Source of the DNA: Acidimicrobiia bacterium
GTDB taxonomy: Bacteria; Actinomycetota; Acidimicrobiia; Acidimicrobiales; Bin134
Length of the DNA: 64,000 bases
Assembly: GCA_022822905.1 (NCBI GenBank)
Contig: JAJDYE010000004.1
Coordinates: 1 to 64,000 of the forward strand
Reading direction: 5' to 3'
Shown piece after piece: positions 36,095 to 44,912 of the stretch. Under the pieces are notes generated by a model, which worked only from the letters and a program-made list of their open reading frames with translations, was not told where the DNA came from and searched no databases. The number at the start of each line of letters is the position of its first letter. The first letter of the stretch is position 1. The position numbers and the translations under genes are program-made.

Positions 36095-37099
36095 ATGGAG
36101 TCGGATGCTGTTGATCGGCGTGCGGTGGAGGTTGTGGCCCGCCAATTGGAGCTATGCCGGGCTGCCCCGGGCCGCCCCGCAATTGTGCTGGCGGATGGAG
36201 ACACCGATCCGGCCCTTCTGAATGCCGTTGTCCATGCCCTAAACAAAATCGGAGCTCTCCCGAGGACCGTCTTGACCGACGACCAACCAATGGGCGGAAT
36301 GGATGCTGATCTGACTCCGCCCGAAATCGTCGTCAGCCTCCTCAGTTCCCACTCAGACGCGGTGGACGCTCACGTCCCCCCAAACTGCCGGGTGTTGTCG
36401 GTGGTGGCCCACAACACCGGCGAGCTGCGAGGAATGGTGCCCCACGTCGGCTTGAGCCGCCGGGTGAAACGGGGCTTGGAGCTTCTTGAAGCCGGACAGC
36501 AGCTGCACGTGGGGGACGACCGCGGCACGAACTTGCAAGTGGGCCTCAAAGGCGCACGCCGGTGGATGCATGACGGGATGGCGACGACTCCGGGCAAGGG
36601 TGCCGAATGGCCCCGGGGGATGATCGGGACGGCTCCAGCGCCGGGAACTGCCAAGGGCACAGTGGTGATGTCTCCGGGCGACATATGGCTCCCGATGGGG
36701 TGGTATGCCCGATCGTCGGTGGTGCTGACATTTGAAGGAGGGCGGATGGTGAGCATCGAGGGTCCGCAGAGCGAGACCGATGCCATCCGAGCCCATCTTG
36801 CCTCGGTGGGCACTCCTTCGGCCTACCGACTCGACGCGGTGGAGATCGGTCTTTTATGGGTCGACAGTCCTCGACCACCGGCCCTTTTCGAACCGGGCTT
36901 CGCTGAATCCTTCGGGGTTGCCGACCGCTATGGCCATGTGGTGATCGCCACGGGCGACTACCCCACCGTGGGCATCGCCTGCTGCTTGAGGAGCGCGACG
37001 GTGGCCGTCGATGAGGTGGCTGCCGTTAGGTCTGGCCAGCCCGAGAGCGAGCTCGCCCCCGACATCTACGAGCAGGCCGCCCACCGCTTCCCGTTGTAG
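36095..37099 (+). CDS. M29 aminopeptidase / 2,5-dihydroxypyridine dioxygenase-like protein
   Basis: A 334-aa protein whose middle resembles the M29 peptidase/NicX fold: GTAKGTVVMSPGDIWLPMG, then SSVVLTFEGGRMVSIEGPQSETDAIRAHL, matching the family rule that a promoter-like P-G-D/E-loop precedes L-x-F-x-x-G-R-(V/M)-x-x-I-E-G. N-terminal third looks Rossmann-like. The metal ligands cannot be assigned with certainty. It overlaps the aldo/keto reductase gene by one nt (TAGTG), so both are co-translated. The NicX-type reading is a weak homology argument. Confidence 0.5.
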   Translation: MESDAVDRRAVEVVARQLELCRAAPGRPAIVLADGDTDPALLNAVVHALNKIGALPRTVLTDDQPMGGMDADLTPPEIVVSLLSSHSDAVDAHVPPNCRVLSVVAHNTGELRGMVPHVGLSRRVKRGLELLEAGQQLHVGDDRGTNLQVGLKGARRWMHDGMATTPGKGAEWPRGMIGTAPAPGTAKGTVVMSPGDIWLPMGWYARSSVVLTFEGGRMVSIEGPQSETDAIRAHLASVGTPSAYRLDAVEIGLLWVDSPRPPALFEPGFAESFGVADRYGHVVIATGDYPTVGIACCLRSATVAVDEVAAVRSGQPESELAPDIYEQAAHRFPL

Positions 37100-38043
37100 T
37101 GTCCGAGCGCATGGAGATGCGCAGCATTGGGAACTTGTCGGTATCGGTAATCGGGCTTGGGTGCAACAACTTCGGCATGACCATCGACGCCGACGCCAGC
37201 CAGACGGTGGTGGATGCGGCGATTGACGCCGGGATCAACTACTTCGACACCGCCGACTTGTACGGCCGGGGCAAGTCGGAGGAGTTCTTGGGCGCGGCGT
37301 TGGGCAGCCGGCGCGACCAAGTGATCGTCGCCACCAAGTTCGGGCACCCCGGTGCCCTGCCCGAGGGTCAGAAGGGCGGCGACCCGGCCTGGATTCGCCA
37401 AGCCGTGGAAGCCAGCCTCACCCGGCTCAACACCGACCGCATCGACCACTACCAGCTCCACATGCCCGACACCGAGACCCCTCAGGCCGAGACGCTGGGA
37501 GCACTTCAGGAACTGGTCGACGAGGGGAAAGTGCTGGAGACCGGCTGCTCCAACTTCAGCGCTGAACAGATCGACGAGGCCGCCGGGGCCGCGGCGGAGG
37601 TTGAAGCGGGGAACTATGCCAGCGTGCAAAACCACTATTCGGTGCTGACCCGCAATGTGGAGGATGAGGGAGTGATCGATGCCTGTGAGCGCACCGGCAT
37701 GACGGTGATTCCCTACTTCCCCCTGGAGTCTGGATTGCTCACTGGCAAGTACTCGGGGATGACGCCTCCGGAGGGTGCCCGCCTGTCGATGTGGAAGGGC
37801 GAGATGCGGGACATGTTTTTGAGCGAGGACAACCTGGCCGCGGTCGACCGGCTCACCAGCTATGCCACCGACCAGGGCCACAGCATCTTGGAGCTGGCAA
37901 TCGGCTGGCTGGCCTCCAATCCGGCAGTGGCTACCGTGATCTGCGGCGCCACCAAGCCCTCCCAAGTGGCCTCCAACGTGGCCGCAGCAAGCTGGACCAT
38001 GAGTCCTGCCCAGCGGTCCGAGATCGCAGCGTTGGCTTCATAG
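37099..38043 (+). CDS. Aldo/keto reductase
   Basis: A 314-aa aldo/keto reductase. The catalytic tetrad is visible: D and Y in FDTADLYGRGKSEEFLG, K in VIVATKFG and H in YQLHMPD. The C-terminal NADPH region reads VICGATKPSQVASNVAAASW. GTG 37099 overlaps the previous stop. It converges on the phosphohexomutase with 6 nt overlap. Physiological substrate is unknown. Confidence 0.9.
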   Translation: MSERMEMRSIGNLSVSVIGLGCNNFGMTIDADASQTVVDAAIDAGINYFDTADLYGRGKSEEFLGAALGSRRDQVIVATKFGHPGALPEGQKGGDPAWIRQAVEASLTRLNTDRIDHYQLHMPDTETPQAETLGALQELVDEGKVLETGCSNFSAEQIDEAAGAAAEVEAGNYASVQNHYSVLTRNVEDEGVIDACERTGMTVIPYFPLESGLLTGKYSGMTPPEGARLSMWKGEMRDMFLSEDNLAAVDRLTSYATDQGHSILELAIGWLASNPAVATVICGATKPSQVASNVAAASWTMSPAQRSEIAALAS

Positions 38044-39660
38044 TCCGAGAATCAGCTCTCGAACCGCTTCGCTCAAGGTTAGGAGGGGGTCGGGGAACGT
38101 GATGTCGCCGACCACTTCGATGTAGCCCTTGATCTGGGGTTCGGTGCCGCTGGGACGTAGCGACACCCGGCTATCGTCGGCCAAGTCGAATCGGAGCACG
38201 TCGGCATTGGGCAGCCCCTCCACTCCGTCTCGATAGTCGGTGGTCCGGACCACCTCGGTCTCGCCAAACCGGACGGGCCGGGCCGTTCGGATTGCGTCCA
38301 TGATCTCTGATCCGGTGCGGCTACCCAGATTCACGCTGACCTGATAAGTGCGGTGGAGGCCGAACTCGTCCATCAACTCGGCCAGCCGTTCGATGGGGGT
38401 TCGGCCGTCTTCCATCACCAGGGCTCGGCACAAAGCGACGAATTGCACTGCCGCGCTGATGCCGTCCTTGTCTCTCACGGCGTCGTTACAGGCGAAGCCC
38501 AGCGCCTCTTCGTAGCCGAACACCAGCCTCCAAGGCAGGCCATCACTCCGAGGCACAAGATTGTCGGCCGCTCGGGCGATCCACTTGAATCCGGTCAGCG
38601 TCTCCACGTGGGTGGCCCCCCGGGCTTCGGCGATACGGCCTACCAGCCGGCCGGAAACGATGCTGTTGGCCACCACTCTCTCGGTGCTGCCAGGGGTGGT
38701 CTCCAGCATCCAGTCGCACAGGAGGGCGCCAATCTCGTCGCCGGTCAGAATGCGCCATTCGTTGTCGTAGGCCCATACCGCGGCGGCCAGCCGGTCGGCG
38801 TCGGGGTCGGAGGCCAACGCCAACGGCGTGTCGATCTGTTCAGCTCGGCGGATCACCCTGGCCAATGTGTCGTGGTTCTCGGGGTTGGGCGAGACCACGT
38901 TGCGGAACAGCGGGTCGGGCTCGGCCTCGTCCTCCACCACGTAGGGGCGCCCATTGTTGATTTGTTCTAGGGCTTGACTGAGTAGAGGCAGGCCGACGCC
39001 TTGGAGCGGGGTGTAGGCCAGCGGATGAAACGGTCCGCGGATAGCCACGTTCGCCAAGATCGCAGTGGTGTATTCGGCGCTGACGTCGACTCTCTCAGGT
39101 GACGCCGACGCCAACTCCCGAGTAGGCAGCGGCTGAGAGACGATTGCTGCTTCGATGGTCTGGTCGTGGGGAGGAATTATCTGGGCACCATCGCCCAAAT
39201 ACACCTTGATGCCGTTGTCGCCAGCCGGGTTGTGGCTGGCGGTGACCATCACGCCGGCGTCGGCCCCAAGGTGGGTGACCGCGAAGGCCAACACCGGGGT
39301 CGGCGATTTCGGGGGGAGCATCATGGGATGGCAACCGGCCGCCGCAAGCACTGAGGCCACGTCTTGTGCGAACACATCGGAGTTCTGGCGGGCGTCGAAG
39401 CCGATCACCACCTTGGCCCCCGGACCTACGTGGGTGGCCAATGCCGCTGCCGTCTGGCGGACTACCACCCGGTTTATGCGGTTGGGGCCGACGCCCATCG
39501 GGCCTCGGATTCCGGCAGTGCCGAACCGGAGACGGTCGCCGAAGCGGTCGTCGATCCCGGCTTGGTCGCCAGCGTCAATCAGCTGCCGCAATTCGGCTCG
39601 GGTGACCGGATCGGGGTCGGCAGCCAGCCAGTCCTCGGGCGTCGGGGCCTGGGGACTCAC
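38038..39660 (-). CDS. Phosphohexomutase-superfamily mutase, probable phosphopentomutase role
   Basis: A 540-aa alpha-D-phosphohexomutase. The four sites are present: phosphoserine loop VMVTASHNPAGDNGIKVY, metal loop LASDPDADRLA, sugar loop FGYEEALGF and phosphate loop SLRPSGTEPQIKGY. GTG 39660 overlaps the purine nucleoside phosphorylase stop (GTGA), so they are coupled. The same pairing in mycobacteria (pmmB next to deoD) suggests it interconverts ribose-1-phosphate and ribose-5-phosphate released from nucleosides, although glucose or mannose phosphate cannot be excluded. Confidence 0.9.
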   Translation of the reverse strand: MSPQAPTPEDWLAADPDPVTRAELRQLIDAGDQAGIDDRFGDRLRFGTAGIRGPMGVGPNRINRVVVRQTAAALATHVGPGAKVVIGFDARQNSDVFAQDVASVLAAAGCHPMMLPPKSPTPVLAFAVTHLGADAGVMVTASHNPAGDNGIKVYLGDGAQIIPPHDQTIEAAIVSQPLPTRELASASPERVDVSAEYTTAILANVAIRGPFHPLAYTPLQGVGLPLLSQALEQINNGRPYVVEDEAEPDPLFRNVVSPNPENHDTLARVIRRAEQIDTPLALASDPDADRLAAAVWAYDNEWRILTGDEIGALLCDWMLETTPGSTERVVANSIVSGRLVGRIAEARGATHVETLTGFKWIARAADNLVPRSDGLPWRLVFGYEEALGFACNDAVRDKDGISAAVQFVALCRALVMEDGRTPIERLAELMDEFGLHRTYQVSVNLGSRTGSEIMDAIRTARPVRFGETEVVRTTDYRDGVEGLPNADVLRFDLADDSRVSLRPSGTEPQIKGYIEVVGDITFPDPLLTLSEAVRELILGL

Positions 39661-40466
39661 AGCACTTTGATGACAGTGCTCAGCACTTCGGCGACCCGGC
39701 TCTGGGCGGCCTGGCCGGCGTCTAGCACCTCTTGGTGGTCCAGTGCCTCCCCCATACCGGCAGCCGCGTTGGTGACCAGCGACACCCCAGCCACCTCGGC
39801 CCCCAGATGGCGGACGGCGATGGCCTCCAGCACGGTGGACATGCCCACCAAGTCGGCCCCCATTCGGGCCAGCATGGTGATCTCCGCCGGGGTCTCGAAG
39901 TGCGGCCCCACCAATCCGGCGTATACCCCCTCGCCCACCGTGGGGTCGATGCGACGCACGGTCTCGCGGATGCGGGACGAGTACAGATCGGTCAGGTCGG
40001 TGAACCGGATGGCGTAGCCCTCGGGCGGGGCCGGGCCGAACAGCGGGGACTGGCCGGTGAGATTGATGTGGTCGCTGATCAGCACCGGCTGTCCCACACC
40101 AAAGGCGGGGTTCATGCAACCCGCGGCGTTGGTGAGCACCACCGTGGAGCAACCTGCCGCCACCGCGGCCCGCACACCGTGGACCACGTCGGCCGGGGGA
40201 TGGCCCTCGTAGAGATGAACCCGTCCGGCCATCACCAGCACCCGCCGGCCGTCAACGGTCACCGATCGGAGGGTTCCGCCATGGCCGGGCACCGACGGGG
40301 GGTGGAATCCGGCGATGGTCTCGGCCGCGACCACCGCATCCGCTGCGCCCAACCCTTCGGCGACCTCCGCCCAGCCCGAACCCAGCACCACGGCAGCGTC
40401 AAAACGACCGCCCAACCGCTCGACCAGCTCGGCTCCGGCCTGCTCGGCCCGTTCGAATGGGTTCAT
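39657..40466 (-). CDS. Purine nucleoside phosphorylase (trimeric class)
   Basis: A 269-aa nucleoside phosphorylase of the trimeric type. Key segments: VVLGSGW (phosphate), MAGRVHLYEGH, VLTNAAGCMNP, GVYAGLVGPHFETPAEI and LVGMSTVLEAIAVRH. Inosine/guanosine plus phosphate gives base plus ribose-1-phosphate, which the coupled mutase can use. ATG 40466 has TACCAT 6 nt upstream and no Shine-Dalgarno. The adenosine-kinase-like gene lies upstream on the same strand (54 nt), so these form a salvage unit. Confidence 0.93.
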   Translation of the reverse strand: MNPFERAEQAGAELVERLGGRFDAAVVLGSGWAEVAEGLGAADAVVAAETIAGFHPPSVPGHGGTLRSVTVDGRRVLVMAGRVHLYEGHPPADVVHGVRAAVAAGCSTVVLTNAAGCMNPAFGVGQPVLISDHINLTGQSPLFGPAPPEGYAIRFTDLTDLYSSRIRETVRRIDPTVGEGVYAGLVGPHFETPAEITMLARMGADLVGMSTVLEAIAVRHLGAEVAGVSLVTNAAAGMGEALDHQEVLDAGQAAQSRVAEVLSTVIKVL

Positions 40467-40520
40467 ACCCCGATGGTAGAAGGCATTGATGACACATCCC
40501 GCACCGCGTTCGGTGGGGAG

Positions 40521-41501
40521 TTACTGGGCCAAATGGGCCAGCGAGCCAGAGGGGCGGGCGCCGAACTGGCTGATGGTCTCGGTGGCGGCCAAAGAGCCCA
40601 GCCTTCCGCACTGGGCCAAGTCCATACCCCGAGTCCAGCCGTAGAGGAAACCGGAGGCGTACAGGTCGCCGGCTCCGGTGGTGTCCACCACTTCAGCCGT
40701 GGGCGCGGCCGGCACCTCGATGATCTCGGTGGGGGTGACCAGCACCGATCCCTGCTCGCTCCGGGTCAGCGCGGCCACTTGGCACCTTCCCTGCACCGCT
40801 GCCACCGCAGCCTCGAAGTCGTCGCCGGTCTCATACAGCGTGCAGATCTCGTGCTCGTTGCCGAACAGCAGGTCGATGGGCCCGTCCACCAAGTCGAGCC
40901 ATTCCTGGTGGTGGCGCTTTACGCAGAAGCTGTCCGACAGCGTGAACGAGATTGTCCCCCCGGCAGCCGAGCAGATGGAGATGGCCTTGCGGATGGCCTC
41001 CTTGGTGATGGCCACGTCCCAGATGTAGCCCTCGCAGTACAGCACCTGCGCCGCGCCCACCAGGTCGGGATCGATGTCGTCGGGGTGCAGTTCGGTGCTG
41101 GCCCCCAGGTAGGTGTTCATGGTGCGGGCCGCGTCGGGGGTCACGATGATGAGACAACGGGCGGTGGGCGGCCCATCAGCGGCCCGAGCCACCTCGAAGC
41201 GCACCCCCAGCGCCCCGATGTCGTGGGCGAACACCTCACCGAGCTGATCGTCGCGCACCTTACCGATGTAGCCCACCTGTCCCCCGAACGAGGCCACCCC
41301 GGCCACTGTGTTGGCCGCCGACCCCCCCGATGTCTCGATGGCCGGCGCCATAGCGCCGTACAGCTCCTCGGCCCGTTCGGCGTCGATGAGCGTCATCGCC
41401 CCCTTAACCAGGCCATGAGCCTCAATGAACTCGTGATCCTCGGTGCTGATCACATCGACAATGGCGTTGCCAATCCCCACCACGTCCAACGCCCCACTCA
41501 T
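40521..41501 (-). CDS. PfkB-family kinase, adenosine kinase-like
   Basis: A 326-aa ribokinase-fold enzyme. The PfkB motifs are ETSGGSAANTVAGVASFGG (substrate) and DTTGAGDLYASGFLYG (anion hole and catalytic Asp), with FGNEHEICTLYE between. The SGGSAANT form and the AARTMNTYLGAS segment match the adenosine-kinase-like branch. It would return adenosine to AMP, fitting the phosphorylase and mutase downstream. ATG 41501 has TAGCCT 9 nt upstream. Confidence 0.87.
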   Translation of the reverse strand: MSGALDVVGIGNAIVDVISTEDHEFIEAHGLVKGAMTLIDAERAEELYGAMAPAIETSGGSAANTVAGVASFGGQVGYIGKVRDDQLGEVFAHDIGALGVRFEVARAADGPPTARCLIIVTPDAARTMNTYLGASTELHPDDIDPDLVGAAQVLYCEGYIWDVAITKEAIRKAISICSAAGGTISFTLSDSFCVKRHHQEWLDLVDGPIDLLFGNEHEICTLYETGDDFEAAVAAVQGRCQVAALTRSEQGSVLVTPTEIIEVPAAPTAEVVDTTGAGDLYASGFLYGWTRGMDLAQCGRLGSLAATETISQFGARPSGSLAHLAQ

Positions 41502-41513
41502 AGCGAACCGAGG

Positions 41514-41912
41514 CTACCGAGGCGGAACGACCACCTCGCAACGCAACCCGCTGGCGCTGCTCAGTTTCCGGTCGAGCGTGAACAGCGGATTGCCGAGCGC
41601 CTCAGCAAGCGCCACACACCAAGCGTCGTAGCTGGTCACATTTGCCCGCAACTCCCAGACGCGCTCGGCCAGTGGATTGAATGGGTAGAGCTCGATGTCA
41701 AGACGAAGAAGATCGCCAAAGGACGCAGTCGCCTCCAGTCTCGAAACCTGACCCGAGTGCTCCAAGCGGCGCAAGATATTGGTCGTCTCAGCGATTGCCA
41801 TCTCTGGCGCGGCCAACTGGCCCTGCGAAATCGCCAACTCAGCCCAAGGGCCGTGTTGCGCTGAGTCGACCAGCGCGGCGACGAGCACCGAAGCGTCGAC
41901 GACCGCGCTCAC
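41514..41912 (-). CDS. vapC: PIN-domain toxin (VapC family)
   Basis: A 132-aa PIN-domain ribonuclease. The acidic site is D6 (VVDASVLVAAL), E42 (AIAETTNILRRL), D96 (SYDAWCVALAEAL) and D114 (FTLDRKLS). VapC toxins cleave tRNA or rRNA and are held inactive by the cognate antitoxin. Its start overlaps the antitoxin stop by 4 nt, the usual operon form. It ends 13 nt from the kinase start, downstream on the same strand. Confidence 0.92.
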   Translation of the reverse strand: MSAVVDASVLVAALVDSAQHGPWAELAISQGQLAAPEMAIAETTNILRRLEHSGQVSRLEATASFGDLLRLDIELYPFNPLAERVWELRANVTSYDAWCVALAEALGNPLFTLDRKLSSASGLRCEVVVPPR

Positions 41913-42145
41913 CGGCGATCAGCATCTCTGGCGTCGAGGATCATCGACGCGGTAACGCTGGTGCCTGCTGCATCCTTGCGACGGCGAACCTCATCAAGCC
42001 ACGAATCAAGAGACGGTCTCGAAGCCAGCCGCATCAACTCACCCCGCAGATACTCCTGCATCGACTGGCGCTTGAGCGCAGCCCGCGCCGCCAACACATC
42101 CCGCACTTCCTCCGGCACCCCTCGAATGGTGATCTGCACCGCCAT
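41909..42145 (-). CDS. vapB: Ribbon-helix-helix antitoxin (VapB/FitA-like)
   Basis: A 78-aa antitoxin with an N-terminal ribbon-helix-helix DNA-binding domain (VQITIRGVPEEVRDVLAARAALKRQSMQEYLRGELMRLA), like FitA, and a C-terminal tail (LDSWLDEVRRRKDAAG) that would wrap the PIN toxin. The start codon lies inside an 11-bp tandem repeat that is the likely operator; CATAAT sits 6 nt upstream, so it is probably leaderless and autoregulated. Confidence 0.88.
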   Translation of the reverse strand: MAVQITIRGVPEEVRDVLAARAALKRQSMQEYLRGELMRLASRPSLDSWLDEVRRRKDAAGTSVTASMILDARDADRR

Positions 42146-42165
42146 GACAGCATTATGACAGCATT
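42144..42165 (-). promoter_or_regulatory. Tandem 11-bp repeat over the antitoxin start, likely autoregulatory operator
   Basis: ATGACAGCATT occurs twice in tandem (42144-42154 and 42155-42165, plus-strand reading). On the coding strand the second unit contains CATAAT, a good -10, and the first runs into the ATG. A ribbon-helix-helix dimer pair could bind the two units and block transcription. Confidence 0.6.
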
Positions 42166-42190
42166 GCCAGCAAATTGCATCACAACCGGA

Positions 42191-43969
42191 CTACTGGGGA
42201 TGGATCTTGTGAAGGCCATCGGCACCCCAGCACACCGCAGTTCCCTCAACGGTGATACCGCAGGAATGTATGTTGCCCGCAGATACGGAGGAGAAATGAC
42301 CCGAGGGGGGAGAGGACCTGCCGAAGTCGTCGCTGCCCCAGCACGCGATGGTGCCGTCCTTTCGCACGCCACATGAATGTGAATTTCCAGCCGAAACGGA
42401 GGCATACAAGCCGTCAGGGGCAAGTGCTTTGCCACTCTCGTTGTCGCCCCAGCACACGACACTCTGGTCGATCTTCAGCCCACACGCGTGACCGAACCCG
42501 GCCGATACCGAGGTGAAGGCGCCTGATGGCGCCGCTACGTTCTCGTGGAAATCGCTACCCCAGCACACCGAACTCTGATCAACCAACACCCCACACACAA
42601 ACCCATAACCCGTCGAAACGGCGGTGAAGTGGCCTTCGGGTGCAGACAGTTGCTCCAAAATATGTTCCACAGAGTCATTTCCCCAGCACATCACTTTCCC
42701 TTCAACCGTCACCCCGCATGCATAGTGGTGCTCGGCCGATATCGACACGAATTGACCCGCAGGCGTGGCCTTATTGCCAAAATGGCCAAGGCCCCAGCAC
42801 TCCACGCTCTGATCAACCCGCAGACCACATTTTGAGTTTCCGGTCGACAGTGAGGAGAACCTGCCCTCGGGCTCGGGGAAATAGCCGGAGAAGTCTTGCC
42901 CCCAACACTCCACGCTCTGATTAACCCGCAGGCCACACGAATAATCACCGCCTGCCACTACAGAATCCATCAAGCCATCAGGAGCGATTGCCCTGCCGTC
43001 AGTGAATCCATGTCCCCAGCAAACCACGGTCTGGTCAGCCCTCAGACCACAAGCATGATTGCCGCCAGCTGACACGGATGTATACAAGCCATCAGGTGCG
43101 TTAAGCCGGTTGAACTGATTCTCGCCCCAGCACTTGATGGTCCTATTGGCCATCACTCCGCACGAGTATCCATCACCGGCAGAGACTGAGTGGTAAGACC
43201 CTTGGGGGGCAGACAACTGGCCATCCAAGTCGCTCCCCCAGCACACCGCAGCTTGATCGACCATCACTCCGCACGAATGGTCAAAACCAGACGATATTGA
43301 GACAAATGACCCGTCTGGATCCGAAGTCTCCATTGTGGCCTCGAACACATCAACACCCCAGCAGGCAACTGTCTGGTCAATCATCAATCCGCATGAACGT
43401 AGACTGCCTGCGGAGACAGAAACGAAAGCATCAAAAGGAAAGCCCTGAGAATCAAAAGCGTCGCCGCCCCAACACACCGCTGACCCATCAATCCTCACTC
43501 CACATGTGCTGAAGGAACTAGCAGACACTGAGAGGAAGAGCCCCCTTGGGACAGACAACTGGCCATACCTGTCGCTACCCCAGCACGCGATCGTTTGATC
43601 AACCCTCAACCCACAAGAATGCACGAGTCCCGCAGACACCGAGGTGAACAGGTCCTCTGGCACAGACAATTGGCCGTGGCTGCTGCTTCCCCAGCACACG
43701 GCCGTTTGATCAACCCTCAACCCGCACGAGTGTGTGCCACCAGCAGACACCGACAAGAACACCTCGGGTGATGACTCCTCGGGAGGATCCACGTCGACAT
43801 CTGTCGGGGTTGAAGTCGTCACACTTGTCGCCGCGTCCACTTCAATCGGCGACGGAGTGAATAAACCCGTCTGGCTCTCGTGCCCACCTCCCCCACACGA
43901 AGCTGCAATAAGTGCGAATGAAGACAGGGCGATGACCAGTCTGAATCGGTGCGCGTCCTTGGGAATCAA
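42191..43969 (-). CDS. Surface lipoprotein with ~14 RCC1-type propeller repeats
   Basis: A 592-aa lipoprotein. The signal peptide ends in IAASC with Cys25 as lipid anchor, then a Ser/Thr-rich linker (about 30-70) and about 14 repeats of ~35 residues with the core F-x-S-V-S-A-G-x-x-H-(S/A)-CG-(L/V)-x-x-(D/E)-x-x-(V/I/A)-x-CWG. These are RCC1_2-type blades, forming one or two beta-propellers outside the cell; the paired Cys in each repeat could form disulfides. The start is TTG 43969. The region is visibly poorer in G+C than its neighbours, a sign of acquisition. Ligand unknown. Confidence 0.88.
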   Translation of the reverse strand: MIPKDAHRFRLVIALSSFALIAASCGGGGHESQTGLFTPSPIEVDAATSVTTSTPTDVDVDPPEESSPEVFLSVSAGGTHSCGLRVDQTAVCWGSSSHGQLSVPEDLFTSVSAGLVHSCGLRVDQTIACWGSDRYGQLSVPRGLFLSVSASSFSTCGVRIDGSAVCWGGDAFDSQGFPFDAFVSVSAGSLRSCGLMIDQTVACWGVDVFEATMETSDPDGSFVSISSGFDHSCGVMVDQAAVCWGSDLDGQLSAPQGSYHSVSAGDGYSCGVMANRTIKCWGENQFNRLNAPDGLYTSVSAGGNHACGLRADQTVVCWGHGFTDGRAIAPDGLMDSVVAGGDYSCGLRVNQSVECWGQDFSGYFPEPEGRFSSLSTGNSKCGLRVDQSVECWGLGHFGNKATPAGQFVSISAEHHYACGVTVEGKVMCWGNDSVEHILEQLSAPEGHFTAVSTGYGFVCGVLVDQSSVCWGSDFHENVAAPSGAFTSVSAGFGHACGLKIDQSVVCWGDNESGKALAPDGLYASVSAGNSHSCGVRKDGTIACWGSDDFGRSSPPSGHFSSVSAGNIHSCGITVEGTAVCWGADGLHKIHPQ

Positions 43970-44090
43970 CTCGATTGACTGACACTACAGATGGGAGACA
44001 TGGAGGAGAAGGTCGGCTCGAATGATCGGCACTCGGGTTGTCTCATTCTTGACTGGTTCAATCTAAGGTGGAATCGGTGAGGCCTAGCCG

Positions 44091-44909
44091 ATGAACGACC
44101 GGATCGACGGGGACGAGTACCGGGTTTCCGATGAGGATAAGGCGTACTTCGCGGAACACGGCTATGTGCATCTGCGGGGGGTGCTGACCGACGACGAGGT
44201 AGGCGAGCTCGAGGCTGTCTACGACCGGTTCTTGCGCCGGGAGATCGAGGTGCCGGGCAAGGACTACTGCGACATGGCCGGCGACTACGGCCGAGACCCC
44301 GAGGACTTCTCGATCATCAACGTGATGCTGCCCCGGCGTTACTACCCGGCGTGGCAGGGCAACATCTACGAGCGCCGAACCGCCTCAGCCGCCCGCCAGC
44401 TATGTGGCGACGGGATGGCCATCGACTATGACCAGATCTTGGCCAAACAGCCCTTCAAGCTCGACGCGGTGTTCGCTTGGCACCAGGACATGGCCTATTG
44501 GCCCGATACTCCCGACACCCGCACGGCTACGTTTTGGCTGGCCATCGACGACTCCACCATCGAGAACGGCTGCATGCGCTTCGTGCCGGACACCAACCGG
44601 GAGCCCACGCTGCGGCCCCACACCCCACAGTACGGCGACCGGGGCGAGTCCCACGCCTTGGGCACCGAATTGCAGGAGGGCGACGAGCCAGTTCCCGTTC
44701 CCATCGCCCGGGGCGACGTGACCGTGCACAACGAGCGGGTCATGCACGGGTCCGGCGGTAACTCCACCGCCGGTTTCCGCCGGGCCTATGTGATCGCTTA
44801 TCGATCCGAGGACACGGTGGCCATCGAGCGCCAGCTCGGCTTCACCCACAGCCACAACGACAGCGGCGATGTGCTCGACCAGGTGGGCGTGGAGGGCCAG
44901 AGCCGCTGA
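44091..44909 (+). CDS. Phytanoyl-CoA dioxygenase (PhyH) family protein
   Basis: A 272-aa Fe(II)/2-oxoglutarate dioxygenase of the PhyH group. The iron triad reads H-x-D in FAWHQDMAYWP, the distal His in ERVMHGSGGN and the 2-oxoglutarate Arg in FRRAYVIAYR. GYVHLRGVLTDDEV at the N-terminus is the usual PhyH opening. GTGAGG is upstream of the ATG. Substrates include acyl-CoAs and small natural products. It converges on the aldo/keto reductase with 3 bp between stops. Confidence 0.9.
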   Translation: MNDRIDGDEYRVSDEDKAYFAEHGYVHLRGVLTDDEVGELEAVYDRFLRREIEVPGKDYCDMAGDYGRDPEDFSIINVMLPRRYYPAWQGNIYERRTASAARQLCGDGMAIDYDQILAKQPFKLDAVFAWHQDMAYWPDTPDTRTATFWLAIDDSTIENGCMRFVPDTNREPTLRPHTPQYGDRGESHALGTELQEGDEPVPVPIARGDVTVHNERVMHGSGGNSTAGFRRAYVIAYRSEDTVAIERQLGFTHSHNDSGDVLDQVGVEGQSR

Positions 44910-44912
44910 GTT

